A stretch of 64,000 bases of DNA from Medicago truncatula. Lineage: Eukaryota > Streptophyta > Magnoliopsida > Fabales > Fabaceae. The notes under the pieces are model-generated. The model saw only the letters and a program-made list of their open reading frames with translations, was not told the origin of the DNA and did no database searches. Positions within the stretch are counted from its first letter, which is position 1; every line of letters starts with the position of its first letter. Location: positions 7,760,001-7,824,000 of the forward strand of contig NC_053046.1 in NCBI RefSeq assembly GCF_003473485.1, written 5' to 3'. Below, one piece after another: positions 35,740 to 46,595 of this stretch. Position numbers and translations under genes: made by a program.

Positions 35740-36190
35740 CCAAATCATTGCTTGACCTTGAAGGTTGGAGTTCCCATCATGTTATTGAGAAATATTGATC
35801 AAGCAAAGGGATTATGCAATGACACAAGGTTGCAAGTTAATCAATTTGAAAATAATTACACAATCATTGCTACCGCCATAACTGGTAAGAGTATTGGTGA
35901 AAGGCTTTTAATTCCAAGAATAGATTTGGTTCCCTCTAATTCTAGCTATCCATTCAGATTTTCCAGAAGACAGTTTCCAATTTCATTGTGTTTTGGCATG
36001 ACAATAAACAAATGTCAAGGGTAATCAGTGTCTAAGGTTGAGTTGTATCTACCTCGACTTATGTTACAGATGGACAATTTATATATTGTTGTATCAAGAG
36101 TAACCAACAAAAAAAAGGACTGAAATTCTTGATTTTGGATAAAGATGGTAAAACTTGTACTTCAACCATTAATGTGGTTTTTCCTCTAAT
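35740..36190 (+). pseudogene. Helitron PIF1-like helicase fragment (C-terminal)
   Basis: The translation contains L-K-V-G-V-P-I-M-L-L-R-N-I-D, then F-R-F-S-R-R-Q-F-P-I-S and M-T-I-N-K-C-Q-G, the C-terminal motifs of plant Helitron replicase-helicases. After a frameshift near 36024 the motifs L-Y-I-V-V-S-R-V-T are still recognisable around 36078-36110. It is a fragment only; the nuclease and the rest of the helicase are absent. It lies just beyond the STN1 pseudogene. Confidence 0.75.
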
Positions 36191-36898
36191 TTTTTATAAC
36201 CTCTAGAGAGACTACAATATCAACAAAGAACAAAGGTACATATAGAGTTCTAAATTCCTTTTTGATAACCTATAATTTATCAAAAATTTGTATATTGTTA
36301 CTAAAGGACATTATTAATGACACTTATATTATTTGCAATGTAGTTGCTTTGGACCTCAGTGAAATAATCAAAGTATTGTTGAAGAGCTAGGCAAGGAAAG
36401 AATGTAATTTTTTAAAACAGCTTGTGCTGGAAGCATTCAGCTATGAGGATAATGAGTGTTTATAATAATGATTGCAAACTATGCCATATCTTTAAAATAA
36501 ACTGATTTTATTATATATTAAATAAGTATTATTACATCTAGTAAAATTATTTCCTTAAAATACATGTTTTTATAACAATAGGGAATTCAAAAAATGGTTA
36601 AGTATGTTTTCTTTGACTAGTTAGTTAGGCTTTTTTTTAGAGGTAGTTGATCATTTGTTTTAATGTTGACGTTTCTAATCGGAATATCGTAGTACCGTCG
36701 TTTCTCTCTTTTTTCGTGGAATTCACTCACATTCAAAAGAAACGAAATGTAAGGAAACGTCTATATTTTATCATATTGTTTAAGTCTAATTCATATCATG
36801 TCAATAAACTTTTGTATATAACCACTATTTTATTTGATAAATATATATTCAAGCATTCTACAACTTTTATTTCTCATATCTTCAAGAATTCTACAACT
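36191..36898. other. AT-rich stretch without gene
   Basis: Likely non-coding remainder of the Helitron-derived segment. I see no gene here. The ORF at 36647-36976 runs into the antisense of the peptide-repeat gene and has no recognisable motif. Confidence 0.4.
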
Positions 36899-36937
36899 TT
36901 AAAGATGATGCGGTGGACGTTCTGGATTAGGTGCCGA

Positions 36938-37486
36938 TCATGGAACATTACCTTTTGGCAACATACCAAAATTTAAATTTGTAGGAGTTCGTGGTGGAGG
37001 TGGAGAATTAGATGATCCTCTACTAGGTCCCGACCACGGAACATGACCTTTTGGCAACATACCAAAATTCAAATTCGTAGGAGTTCGTGGTGGAGGTGGA
37101 TAATCAGATGATCCTCTACTAGGTCCCGACCACGGAACATGACCTTTTGGCAACATACCAAAATTCAAATTTGTAGAAGTTCGTGGTGGAGGTGGAGAAT
37201 CAGATGATCCTCTACTAGGTCCCGACCACGGAACATGACCTTTTGGCAACATACCAAAATTCAAATTTGCAGGAGTTCGTGGTGGAGGTGGAGAATCAGA
37301 TGATCCTCTACTAGGTCCCGACCACGGAACATGACCTTTTGGCAACATACCAAAATTCAAATTTGTAGAAGTTCGTGGTGGAGGTGGAGAATCAGGAAAT
37401 ACTGGATTAGGTCCCGACCCCTTAACAGGACCTCTTGGCATCATACCAAAATCAGCCGCAATAAGAGTCAAAAACAAGTAAGACAT
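36938..37486 (-). CDS. tandem-repeat secreted-peptide-like precursor (IDA/PIP-like motifs), probably damaged
   Basis: From the ATG at 37486 the 182-residue frame starts M-S-Y-L-F-L-T-L-I-A-A and then holds six cores of the form F-G-M-L-P-K-G-x-V-P-W-S-G-P-S-R-G-S-S. The last five each begin a 32-residue (96-bp) repeat joined by S-P-P-P-P-R-T-P-T-N-L-N. The L-P-K-G..P..S-G-P-S pattern resembles the mature region of IDA/IDL and PIP signalling peptides of plants; this is a family resemblance, not proof. The N-terminal hydrophobic segment is short, and an upstream ATG (at about 37511) lies one base out of frame. The TGA at 36938 falls where earlier repeats have Trp (TGG), and the frame beyond it would run to a stop at 36899. 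So the gene may be a pseudogene or an allele with errors. Confidence 0.55.
   Translation of the reverse strand: MSYLFLTLIAADFGMMPRGPVKGSGPNPVFPDSPPPPRTSTNLNFGMLPKGHVPWSGPSRGSSDSPPPPRTPANLNFGMLPKGHVPWSGPSRGSSDSPPPPRTSTNLNFGMLPKGHVPWSGPSRGSSDYPPPPRTPTNLNFGMLPKGHVPWSGPSRGSSNSPPPPRTPTNLNFGMLPKGNVP
36941..37420. repeat. 96-bp tandem repeat array (minisatellite within the peptide gene)
   Basis: About five nearly identical 96-bp units contain 'gttcgtggtggaggtggaga', 'ggtcccgaccacggaacatg' and 'ggcaacataccaaaatt'. The units keep the reading frame and differ by few bases, suggesting recent expansion or conversion. Confidence 0.9.
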
Positions 37487-37499
37487 TGTAACAACCAAG

Positions 37500-38340
37500 T
37501 AAACCTCTCATATTTTCATCTCTCCGGTTTAGTAATTTAGGTGTGGCAAAACAACATATAAATAAGGTTTAAAAGGCAAGTTTCATATAAGGAAATTTAA
37601 GTACTTTATATTCTATTATAGGTTTTAAAGGTGAACTAATTAAATTAGTCAAAATAGCAATGTGAAGTAATTCAATAACATTCCTTTTTTTTATGTGCAC
37701 CGTTACATAATTTATCTAAAAGAACTTTTAGCTTTGACTTTATATCTATATCTTAGAGGTGGAAATTTGATCCACCAAATTCATATTATCTCTAGTCATT
37801 CCACAATTAAATTCATCCACTACATAAAAAAAAATAAAAAATTAATGGATTAGATTCAATCCATCTTTTTTAAAATATGGATAGATCCAATTCATTCATT
37901 TATTTTAAAAATTCAATAGATCACCTTCTCAAATATTAATAATAAATTCATTGGATAAGAAAATTATTTTGAGCCCACGTACCAAAAACAATTAAAATTA
38001 AATTTGTAAATAAATACAAACTAATTTATAATTAAATATTTATATTTTAATTTTAATAATATATCTTTAAAAAATGGCCACCCTGGCCACTGGAACTCCA
38101 CCACCCCTATGGACTGCTGCCACTCGCTGCTAGATGGACTCATCGAAGCTCTACAGCAAGTCGCCAAAAATAATTATTTTTTGGCAGAACGCCGCTATAC
38201 TCCATCGTGGTTGTCGCTAGAGCTCTGATGTTGACCACTATTGACCACCCCCGCTGGCGGTCAGCCACAACAACCTTTTTTAATAGTTAATATATTTATT
38301 TATTAAATTTTAATATAAAAATCAGTTAATTCTTTATGAG
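37500..38340. other. AT-rich spacer with a short GC-rich segment
   Basis: No gene is seen. The segment 38075-38275 is markedly richer in GC ('ccaccctggccactgg', 'cccgctggcggtcagcc') but has stops in all frames and no motif I recognise. Confidence 0.4.
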
Positions 38341-38349
38341 CATATTATT

Positions 38350-38660
38350 TTACCACCGGTCTTGGACGATACGGTTCCACTTCATCACTACCCTCACATT
38401 TGATCTTGTATATCCATTTGTTTCGAATGGCTTTTTGACCTTTTGAAAGTTCAACAAGATCACATGTCTTGTTTCTATGTAAGTCCTTCATATCTTCATG
38501 CATTGTTATCATCTATTAAGAAGCATTTTAACTGTTTAACGTCTCTTGAAAGTTGAAGGTTCACCTTCTTCGGTTAGAAGACAATATGAATTGTGCCTCA
38601 TTATAACATAGTTTGATTTCCAAGATGGTTTTTGCGTTTGAGGCGTTGTGTGAATCTTTG
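38350..38660 (-). pseudogene. Ty1/copia pol fragment (start of reverse transcriptase)
   Basis: Read on the minus strand, the sequence gives degenerate L-L-T-E-E-G-E-P-S-T-F, then M-H-E-D-M-K-D-L and L-V-E-L-S-K-G-Q-K-A-I-R-N-K-W-I-Y-K-I-K. This is the conserved linker and beginning of the copia reverse transcriptase. It stops after P-R-P-V-V-K and contains internal stops near 38530. No LTR was recognised next to it. Confidence 0.75.
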
Positions 38661-39530
38661 TTTATCTTACGACTACCACAAGATTCCAATTCACAACTCT
38701 TACCATTAGTGCACTGATGTTTTTGATGACATATGTTGCTTCAATGTTACGTATTCAACGCAAATCTTGGGTCCTATTTCTTTCAATGTCACAATCCCTA
38801 AATCATTTCTCACCGTCATGCAATTGAACCTAATAACCATAACCCTGCCCTTTTATATGGGCCTAATAAAGGTATGCAAGGAATTGAATCAGGTAGCACA
38901 AGAAAAATTCATTTTTTAAAAAATCACTAACGTCATTGCAATTCCTTTTTTTTAACAGTTCTTTTCAATATTCTTTTTTTCTTTCAATTACCATATAAAG
39001 ATTCCTTTTTATTATTATTTTTGCTTTCGGTAACCACATGGAAATTCATTTTCATTATTATTTTTTTTCTTTCGATTACCACGTAGCAGTTTCTATTCCC
39101 TTTCATTTTTATAGATTTAACAACCTTTGCAGTTACGACCAATTTTTTTGGTGCAGACTTTTGTATATATTTTTTCTTTTGAATTGTCTTTTTTATTGTA
39201 GTTCATCTTTTATTTTTGTTGCTTTTTGAGGTAGTTTGATAACATAAAACTGAATATAACTATAAAAGTAATAATAGTCAATTTCATAGTTATATGTGAA
39301 GCTCTACAAAACCCGTGCAGATAGAGTTTAATTTCTTTTCAATATCTTTTCCACTCTCAATCAATTTAACATTCGATTCATTTAGTCTTCTAATTTCAAT
39401 GCAGAAGAATTTTGGTTGATATTATTTTTTCTACCAAAAATGACTTAATTTTACTAAGGGCATGTGATATTACCTCAGACTCAACTTGTGCGACACACGG
39501 GTGTAGGTCTAGTTATTATTATTGTTGTTG

Positions 39531-39587
<57 letters not shown>

Positions 39588-41230
39588 TAATTATAATTAT
39601 TATCCTTATTTATTAATTTTATTAGGTCTACAACAACTTAACCTAATAATTTCCCTCTAAAATGCTGCATTAGGTTAGCAGCAATTTAACCTGACAAATT
39701 CCATCTAAAATGCAGCGCACCAATTTAACCTAACAAATTCCCTCTAAAATGCAACAATCCCTAATATTTCTCCTCACTAATGAGCTTTTCATTCATATAT
39801 TGTTGTGTCATCGTTTGTATATATCTATTGTTTTTGTAGACTTTTTTTTTTTATAAGTTGTTGTACACTTATTAATACTTTTACAAACAGAATACCCTAA
39901 TTTCCATGCAAACTCGACTACCCTAATTTTCATGCAAACTCGGATATATATAACAAACTCTAAACCGTGTTTCTTTCAGAAAAAAACATAAACCGTGGTA
40001 AATTACACAGACAAAAGAAGAATCATATATTTTGATATTTTGATTTTTGCAAATGGAAGGACGTGACCTTACAACCTTCCTCTCATACCGCTGCTTAACT
40101 GGTATTCTAATTTAACATGCATTTTATCGATATGCATATTTTTGTGAGAATTGGAATATCCATTTTGCGTTTTTTTGTTTTTAGTTTGAGATGTTTACAC
40201 CAATCTTGGCAATCTTCCTATTTAGTTTTGTCGCAATTTCTTGGTCTATTATCTAAGGATTCAGACTGTGCCGTGTTATGTCATGTTTTTTGAACTTAAT
40301 CTGAATTTTATTTCATTCAAAACTTCATTATGTTGTTAGCCTTTATTTCCTATGCATACTTTTATTATTTCTTTCTTTGCAAGCAAAGTTGTGCAACTGT
40401 GAATGAATTTTGAGGTGAGAATCACCTTTCCTTGGACCGGATTGCATATAGAGGAAGGGGAGAGTGATTCTGCAACAGTACTTGGTGGTTTTTTGTTTTG
40501 TTAAATAAATAGTCATTTATTTTACTGGTGGTCATTGTTTTTAACTAATAATATCATCATCAATTAATTGTAATAATAATTATGGAACAGCTGCTCAAAA
40601 AGAATTAATTATGAAAAAGAATGTGTACGCATGTGTTGTTTTATTAGATAGACACCTAAAAGAGCATGTTTTTCAAAGCATATAACTTAAGTAATGGTTT
40701 TTGGATTATTATTAGTAGTGTTTTTTGAAGTATATAACATACTGAAGCATATATCAGTAGTGTTTTTGAATTGTACAATTTAAATCCCACTGTATTTTGC
40801 TAATTATCCTTTGGCGCCACTCTTTCGATTTGCAACTTATGAACACCCTATTGCTCAAGTGCTTGCATAACATGTTATCACCCTACAACTTTTTTATCAT
40901 ACTTTTTGTAGCATGTTGTTTTCCATTGATTTGGTAGGTCCTTTGATGACTCATCCTGTTACTGAGATGGACAAGACTGTCACCAAGCTTCAATTGAAGT
41001 ACAGAACATACATAGTTGAGTACGACACAGAAGATGTAATTTTTCGTTTTCCTTCCTAACCTCTTGCTCTTTTTTTTTTTTTTTTTTTTTTTTAGGAAAA
41101 CTATCATTTTAAGGTGATGTCGTAACATGTCATTTTAGGATGCTGTCTTCCTAACATGTTATTTTTCAGGACACAGAATATGTTAAGTTGTCATTTTCCT
41201 TCCTAAGTTGTCGTTTCTGTTTTATTTTAA
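38661..41230. other. gene-free stretch with an ATT microsatellite
   Basis: No coding region could be supported. A trinucleotide (ATT/GTT)n tract occupies about 39512-39590. Three short direct repeats with 'aacctaacaaattccctcta' follow at 39600-39760. The ORF at 39412-39660 is a translation of the microsatellite. The part nearest 41230 may be eroded Helitron sequence because the helicase begins directly after it. Confidence 0.4.
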
Positions 41231-41239
41231 GTTGTGTTT

Positions 41240-42430
41240 TATTTTTTCTATATGGATACGGCGGAACAGGCAAGACGTTTCTTTGGAGAGCAATGTCGGC
41301 TGCGATACGATCAAGAGGTGAAATAGTTTTAACAGTTGCTTCAAGTGGTATAGCTGCATTATTAATACTAGGAGGGAGAATCGCACATTCGAGATTTGAC
41401 CTTCCCTTTATTATCGATGAATGCTCCACGTGTAATGTCAAACCTAATACCCCGTGTATCAGTTGGTAGTCCAAGCAAGATTAGTAATATGGGACGAGGC
41501 TCCGATGATGCACAAATTTTGCTTTGAAGCATTTGATCGTTCTTTCAGAGACGTTATGAAGGAGGTGGACAAGAGAAACAAATACATCCCTTTTGGAGGT
41601 AAATTCGTTGTATTTGGTGGAGATTTTATGCAGATATTATATGTAATTCCTAAAGGCAGAAGACCAGAAATCGTTCATGCTACTATCAATTCTTCAAAAT
41701 TATGGAATCATTGTCAGGTTCTTACCTTGATTAAGAACATGAGGCTTTTGAGGCGAAAAGACAATTTTCATAATGTGTTTTAAGTATAGGCGATGAATGA
41801 ATAGGGGAAGACAATGAAGTGGACAAGACCATTGTTGTTCCGTCATATTTGCTCATAGAAAGCGCAAGAGTGACATAACTTACTTTCATAATAGAGCTAT
41901 ATTGACAACAAAAAATTTCATAGTCGAGAAGATCAACGACTATATGTTGGACATGTTCCAACTGAGAAGAAGGTTTATTTGAGTTATGATTCACCTATTT
42001 AGCGTAACTTAAACGGTGATCATATTGACGATGTTCATACACCCGAATTCCTCAACACCGTCACTGCTTCTGGACTGCCTAATCACAAATTAAGGTTAAA
42101 GGTTGGTGTGACAGTTATGTTGTTGAGAAATATAGATACACGATATGGATTATGCAATGGAACCATATTAGTTATCACTAGGATGGGAAGATACGTCATT
42201 GAGGAGAGGGTTATTTCCGAAAGTAATGTTGGTGATCAGGTTTTTGTATCCATGTTATCTCTATCGCCTTCAGATGTCAGGATTCCCTTTAAGTTTCAAC
42301 GAAGACAATTTCCTTTGATTGTATCATTTGCAATGATAATTAACAAAAGTCAAGGGCATTCGCTTAAACATATAAGGCTCTATACTAAAAAAATCAAAAG
42401 GCGTCATGGTGTATATAAGCTCATATGACT
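41240..42430 (+). pseudogene. Helitron PIF1-like helicase, larger decayed fragment
   Basis: The frame opens with the Walker A motif Y-G-Y-G-G-T-G-K-T-F at 41250-41280 and continues with V-A-S-S-G-I-A-A-L-L. After a frameshift near 41450 it resumes with the Walker B-like L-V-I-W-D-E-A-P-M and G-G-K-F-V-V-F-G-G-D-F. Further stops occur around 41785-41990. The C-terminal part at 42060-42370 has V-G-V-T-V-M-L-L-R-N-I-D and I-I-N-K-S-Q-G-H-S. This is the helicase half of a plant Helitron transposase. The Rep nuclease half is not visible upstream. It cannot be functional. Confidence 0.85.
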
Positions 42431-42814
42431 ATAAAGACACGTCTTGTAACAATCATATTTTCACAAACTTATTACTTATTTTTACAAACTTATAAAAAAT
42501 TTTAAAATCTTAATTGAAGAATTGAAGTAGTAGGTGGAAAAATAACTTATAAATTCTCTTCATTCATATCCAAACTCGAAAAAAAAAGCTTCAATAACTT
42601 TTTTTGCGAGTTTGGAGGAGAAGGGAGAGAATGGTTTGAAAAAAAAGAAAAAAAAAAAAAGAAGGATTGGATGGAACAAATAGAAGACGTTGGGAGGAAC
42701 GGCTTTGGAAGACTTATTTTTCTTTAAAATATAAAACCCTCCTCAATTTTCCCCTATATTTTTGTGCCCCGAAGTATTTTCTTCCCCTCCATTCCAAACT
42801 CCCAAATCAATGTA

Positions 42815-43559
42815 TATATATAAAGTAAGGTTTTTTATGCCACGTGTCACTTCCACATTTATTCGCAATATTTTTATTATTTTTCTATTTTTTAAAACCA
42901 ATATTTGATTTGGCATAAATATCTCAACAAACTTTTGATCTTATCTATTAAATATTTTACTTAACTTTTTTATTGAATTCCTAATATTTTATGCGACAAA
43001 AACATCTCAACAAATTACATACAATATCCTTCAATTATAAATCATCAATCAATCAGTCAATCAATAGGATATATAAAGTAAGGTTTTTTATGCTACGTAT
43101 TAGTTTCACGTTTATTCTCAATATTTATTATTTTCTATTTTTTAAAACCAATATTTGATTTGACATAAATATCTTAACAAACTTTTGATCTTTACTATTA
43201 AATATTTTACTTAACTTTTTTATTGAATTCCTAATATTTTATGTAACACATATATCTCAACAAATTACATATGATACTTTTCAACTATAAATCATCAATC
43301 AATCAATAGTATATATATAAAGTAAGGTTTTTTATGACACGTGTCACTTCCACATTTATTCGCAATATTTTTATTATTTTTCTATTTTTTAAAACTAATA
43401 TTTGATTTTGCATAAATATCTCAACAAACTTTTGATCTTATCTATTAAATATTTTACTTAACTTTTTTATTGAATTCCTAATATTTTATGTAACAGAAAT
43501 ATCTCAATAAATTGTAAACGATACCCTTCAACTATAAATCATCAATCAATCAATCAATA

Positions 43560-43616
<57 letters not shown>

Positions 43617-44330
43617 AAGGTTTTTTAAGCCACGTGTCACTTTCACGTTTATTCGCAATATTTTTATTATTTTTCTATTTTTTAAAACCAATATTTGATT
43701 TGAAATAAATATCTCAACAAACTTTTGATTTTATCTATTAAATTTTTTTCTTAACAGAAATATCTCAACAAATTACATACGATACCCTTCAACTATAACT
43801 CATCAATCAATCAATGGTATATATATAAAGTAAAGTTTTTTATAGTATAGATATAAAGTAAGATTTTTTATGTCACAAGTCACTTTCACTTTTATTTGTA
43901 GTATTTTTATTATTTTCTATTTTTTAAAACCAATATTTAATTTGACATAAATATCTCAACAAACTTTTGATCTTATCTATTAAATATTTTACTTAACTTT
44001 TTTATTGAATTTCTAATATTTTATGTAACAAAAATATCTCAACAAATTACATACGATACCCTTCAACTATAACTCATCAACCTATCAATCAATCAATCAT
44101 TAGTATATATATAAAGTATGGTTTTTATGTCACATGTTACTTCCATGTATATTCGCAATATTTTTATTATTTTTCTATTTTTTAAAACTAATATTTAATT
44201 TGGCATAAATATCTCAACAAACTTTTGATTTTATCTATTAAATAAATATTTTACTTAACTTTTTCATTGAATTCCTAATATTTTATGTAACAGAAATATT
44301 TCAACAGAAATAACACAAATTCCTAAAAGT
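42815..44330. repeat. ~250-bp tandem repeat array, about six units
   Basis: Units begin with variants of tatatataaagtaaggtttt at about 42822, 43077, 43318, 43612, 43855 and 44113. Each continues through 'cacgtgtcacttccac', 'aatatctcaacaaactttt' and 'atcatcaatcaatcaat'. The spacing is 240-295 bp, the largest interval being widened by a (TA)n tract at 43563-43611. The array follows the helicase fragment and is non-coding. Confidence 0.85.
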
Positions 44331-44561
44331 TAATTTTATTATATATGTGTTAATATTTTTACTAAATCCAATTAATTTTATCTGTATGTACATCTATAAA
44401 TTCACGAGTATTTATAATATGATATATTTTATTATATTTGTGTGCATTTATTAAGATATCCATCTTATTTCAATCCGTGATAAATTTTATTTGTGGATAT
44501 CATACATATAATTTTTTTATCTTCTTGAATATGTCTAATACGGACAACCCCGAGTAAATAC

Positions 44562-45055
44562 TGTAACACCCGTTAACCCAACAACGTAATTATTAAATGA
44601 AATCAGAGTTAAACAACTAACGGAATGTCACACAGCTTCAATATTGCATAAATAGAATTGAATGCTATTTATTAAACTTCAACAACATAACAACTATTAC
44701 ATTGCAGCGGAAAATTATTTTAAACATTAAACAACTTCCAACAATTCTTGGCACATGGCATCAACAATATATCTTTGAAGATTAAATCAACATCAACAGG
44801 TTCAAAAATGATACATAAGGAATGATGAAAATACAACAATATATATAATCCACATCCCGTTACGTATCAGAGCCCTACGACACATGTGAGGGAAGTCCAC
44901 TCACAATAGCAATGAAAATCAACTACTCTGGATCACCTGCAAGTTACACATACGAAGGGCAACGTTTCCAAACAGAAGGGGTGAGATTCACAAACAACAA
45001 TAATAGATATATAATTCATCAATTGAATTTAACAATTTAAATAACAACAATACTT

Positions 45056-45107
<52 letters not shown>

Positions 45108-46595
45108 CATAAATCAACAACATTATCAACATCTTACAATTTCATCCAACAACAACTACTACTCAACCGACAACAACGGCGTATGCGATGACATGGCAAC
45201 AATGTTACGACTCAACAACAATGCAACAATGCACATGCATGTGGTACCATTTAACGCATTTGAATGAACGAGCATTCACAGGGCATAAGCCCTCAACGAT
45301 TGAATGACTTGCATTCACAGGGCATAAGCCCTCAACAATTGGAATGATTAAGCATTCCCAGGGCATGAGCCCTCAACGGTTTGAACGACAAGACGCTCAC
45401 AGGGCATTAGCCCTCAACAATTATGAGTATGCAATGGACTCAATTTAGTGTATATCAACATACAACTCCCCTACAATGACAACAACATGAACAACAACAT
45501 CTACTACACAACAATGCATATATAAATATGACTTATGCATCAACATGGTCAACTAGCAACACCACAACATCCAACATTGAAATTCAACAACTTGTATAAT
45601 TTATTTACATGCAATTATACTTAAATCCACAATCAACAATCATTCATATGCAAATCAGCGACTCTGATAAAATATTATAATTAATCAGAATTATTAAAAT
45701 ACCCAACATTCCAACCAAACAGCACATCAAAAGTAGATGCGGCTCTCAGCCACTGAGCAACTCGCGAGGCGAGTGCATTTGCTCGCAATGGCGAGCTGAA
45801 GAAAAGGGCTACTCGCGATGGCGAGTTCGTTGTTCGCCGTGGCGAGCAGGAAAATTGTGCTCTCGAGAGTTTTGACATTTTTCTCACTAAATCTTCATTT
45901 TTAAGCTCCCTAATCATCTTTTTGATCTAAAAATTGGTCCAGTCCTCTCTAAAAACATCCGGTCATTCAAAACCATCCAACTTACGTCTTATAACAACAA
46001 TTTAAAAATCATAATTTCTCACTCAGGTACTCGCTACGGCGAGTTGTTCTGCTCGCGAGGCGAGCGATGAAAAGGCTTACTCGCCAGACGAGTCAGCTTA
46101 CTTGCCATGGCGAGTTGCGTCAAGTCTGACTACGGGAATTCTGCAGTTTTTCACAAAAAGTCCCAATTTTTCCCAATTCAATCCCCAAAACTGATTACAG
46201 AAGTGTTATAAGTTTCTGCCTACGACCTGAACACAGTCTATCACTAATGTCATGGATTCTACACTCTTTAATTCAAAAATCATACTCAAAACCTAACCCC
46301 CAATTCCCAATTTCAACTGGAACCCTGCTAAACCAAAATTAGAATTGTATAACCATTATCATTGAGAGTTAGTCTCACCCTTACCTTGATTTGATGAACA
46401 AAACTCTTCCAAAAATCAGATTCTCCCCTCTTGGCTCTTCTCTTGGTTTTTCTCCCAAAAACTGCTTGTACATAAAACTGTTTTTCTGACTTTCTAACTT
46501 CTTACTTAACTCCCCTTTTATTTCAATTAACTCCCACTTAATTCCCTTAATTAATATTTAACCCCCAAAACTCCAATAAATTATAACTCCCACTT
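44562..46595 (-). mobile_element. solo LTR A, left part (interrupted; right part 56432-56551)
   Basis: The left end tgtaacacccgttaaccca at 44562 and the right end agggcgttaca at 56551 are flanked by AATAC (44557-44561 and 56552-56556), giving a solo LTR of about 2.15 kb once the inserted retrotransposon (46596-56426) is discounted. It is a reverse-oriented relative of LTR B. Shared features are the terminal bases, 'tcgcgaggcgag/atggcgag' palindromes at 45760-45850 and 46025-46110, and 'cagggcataagccctcaac' repeats (four copies, 45275-45415), corresponding to the 'gagggctt' repeats of LTR B. A (TA)n tract lies at 45059-45105. Confidence 0.85.

Noticed and set aside
39412..39660. 82-aa ORF with a poly-Tyr run
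   Set aside because: It is the translation of an ATT microsatellite.
42815..44330. CRISPR-like array of regularly spaced repeats
   Set aside because: The units are ~250 bp contiguous tandem repeats without unique spacers, and the genome is a plant nucleus.
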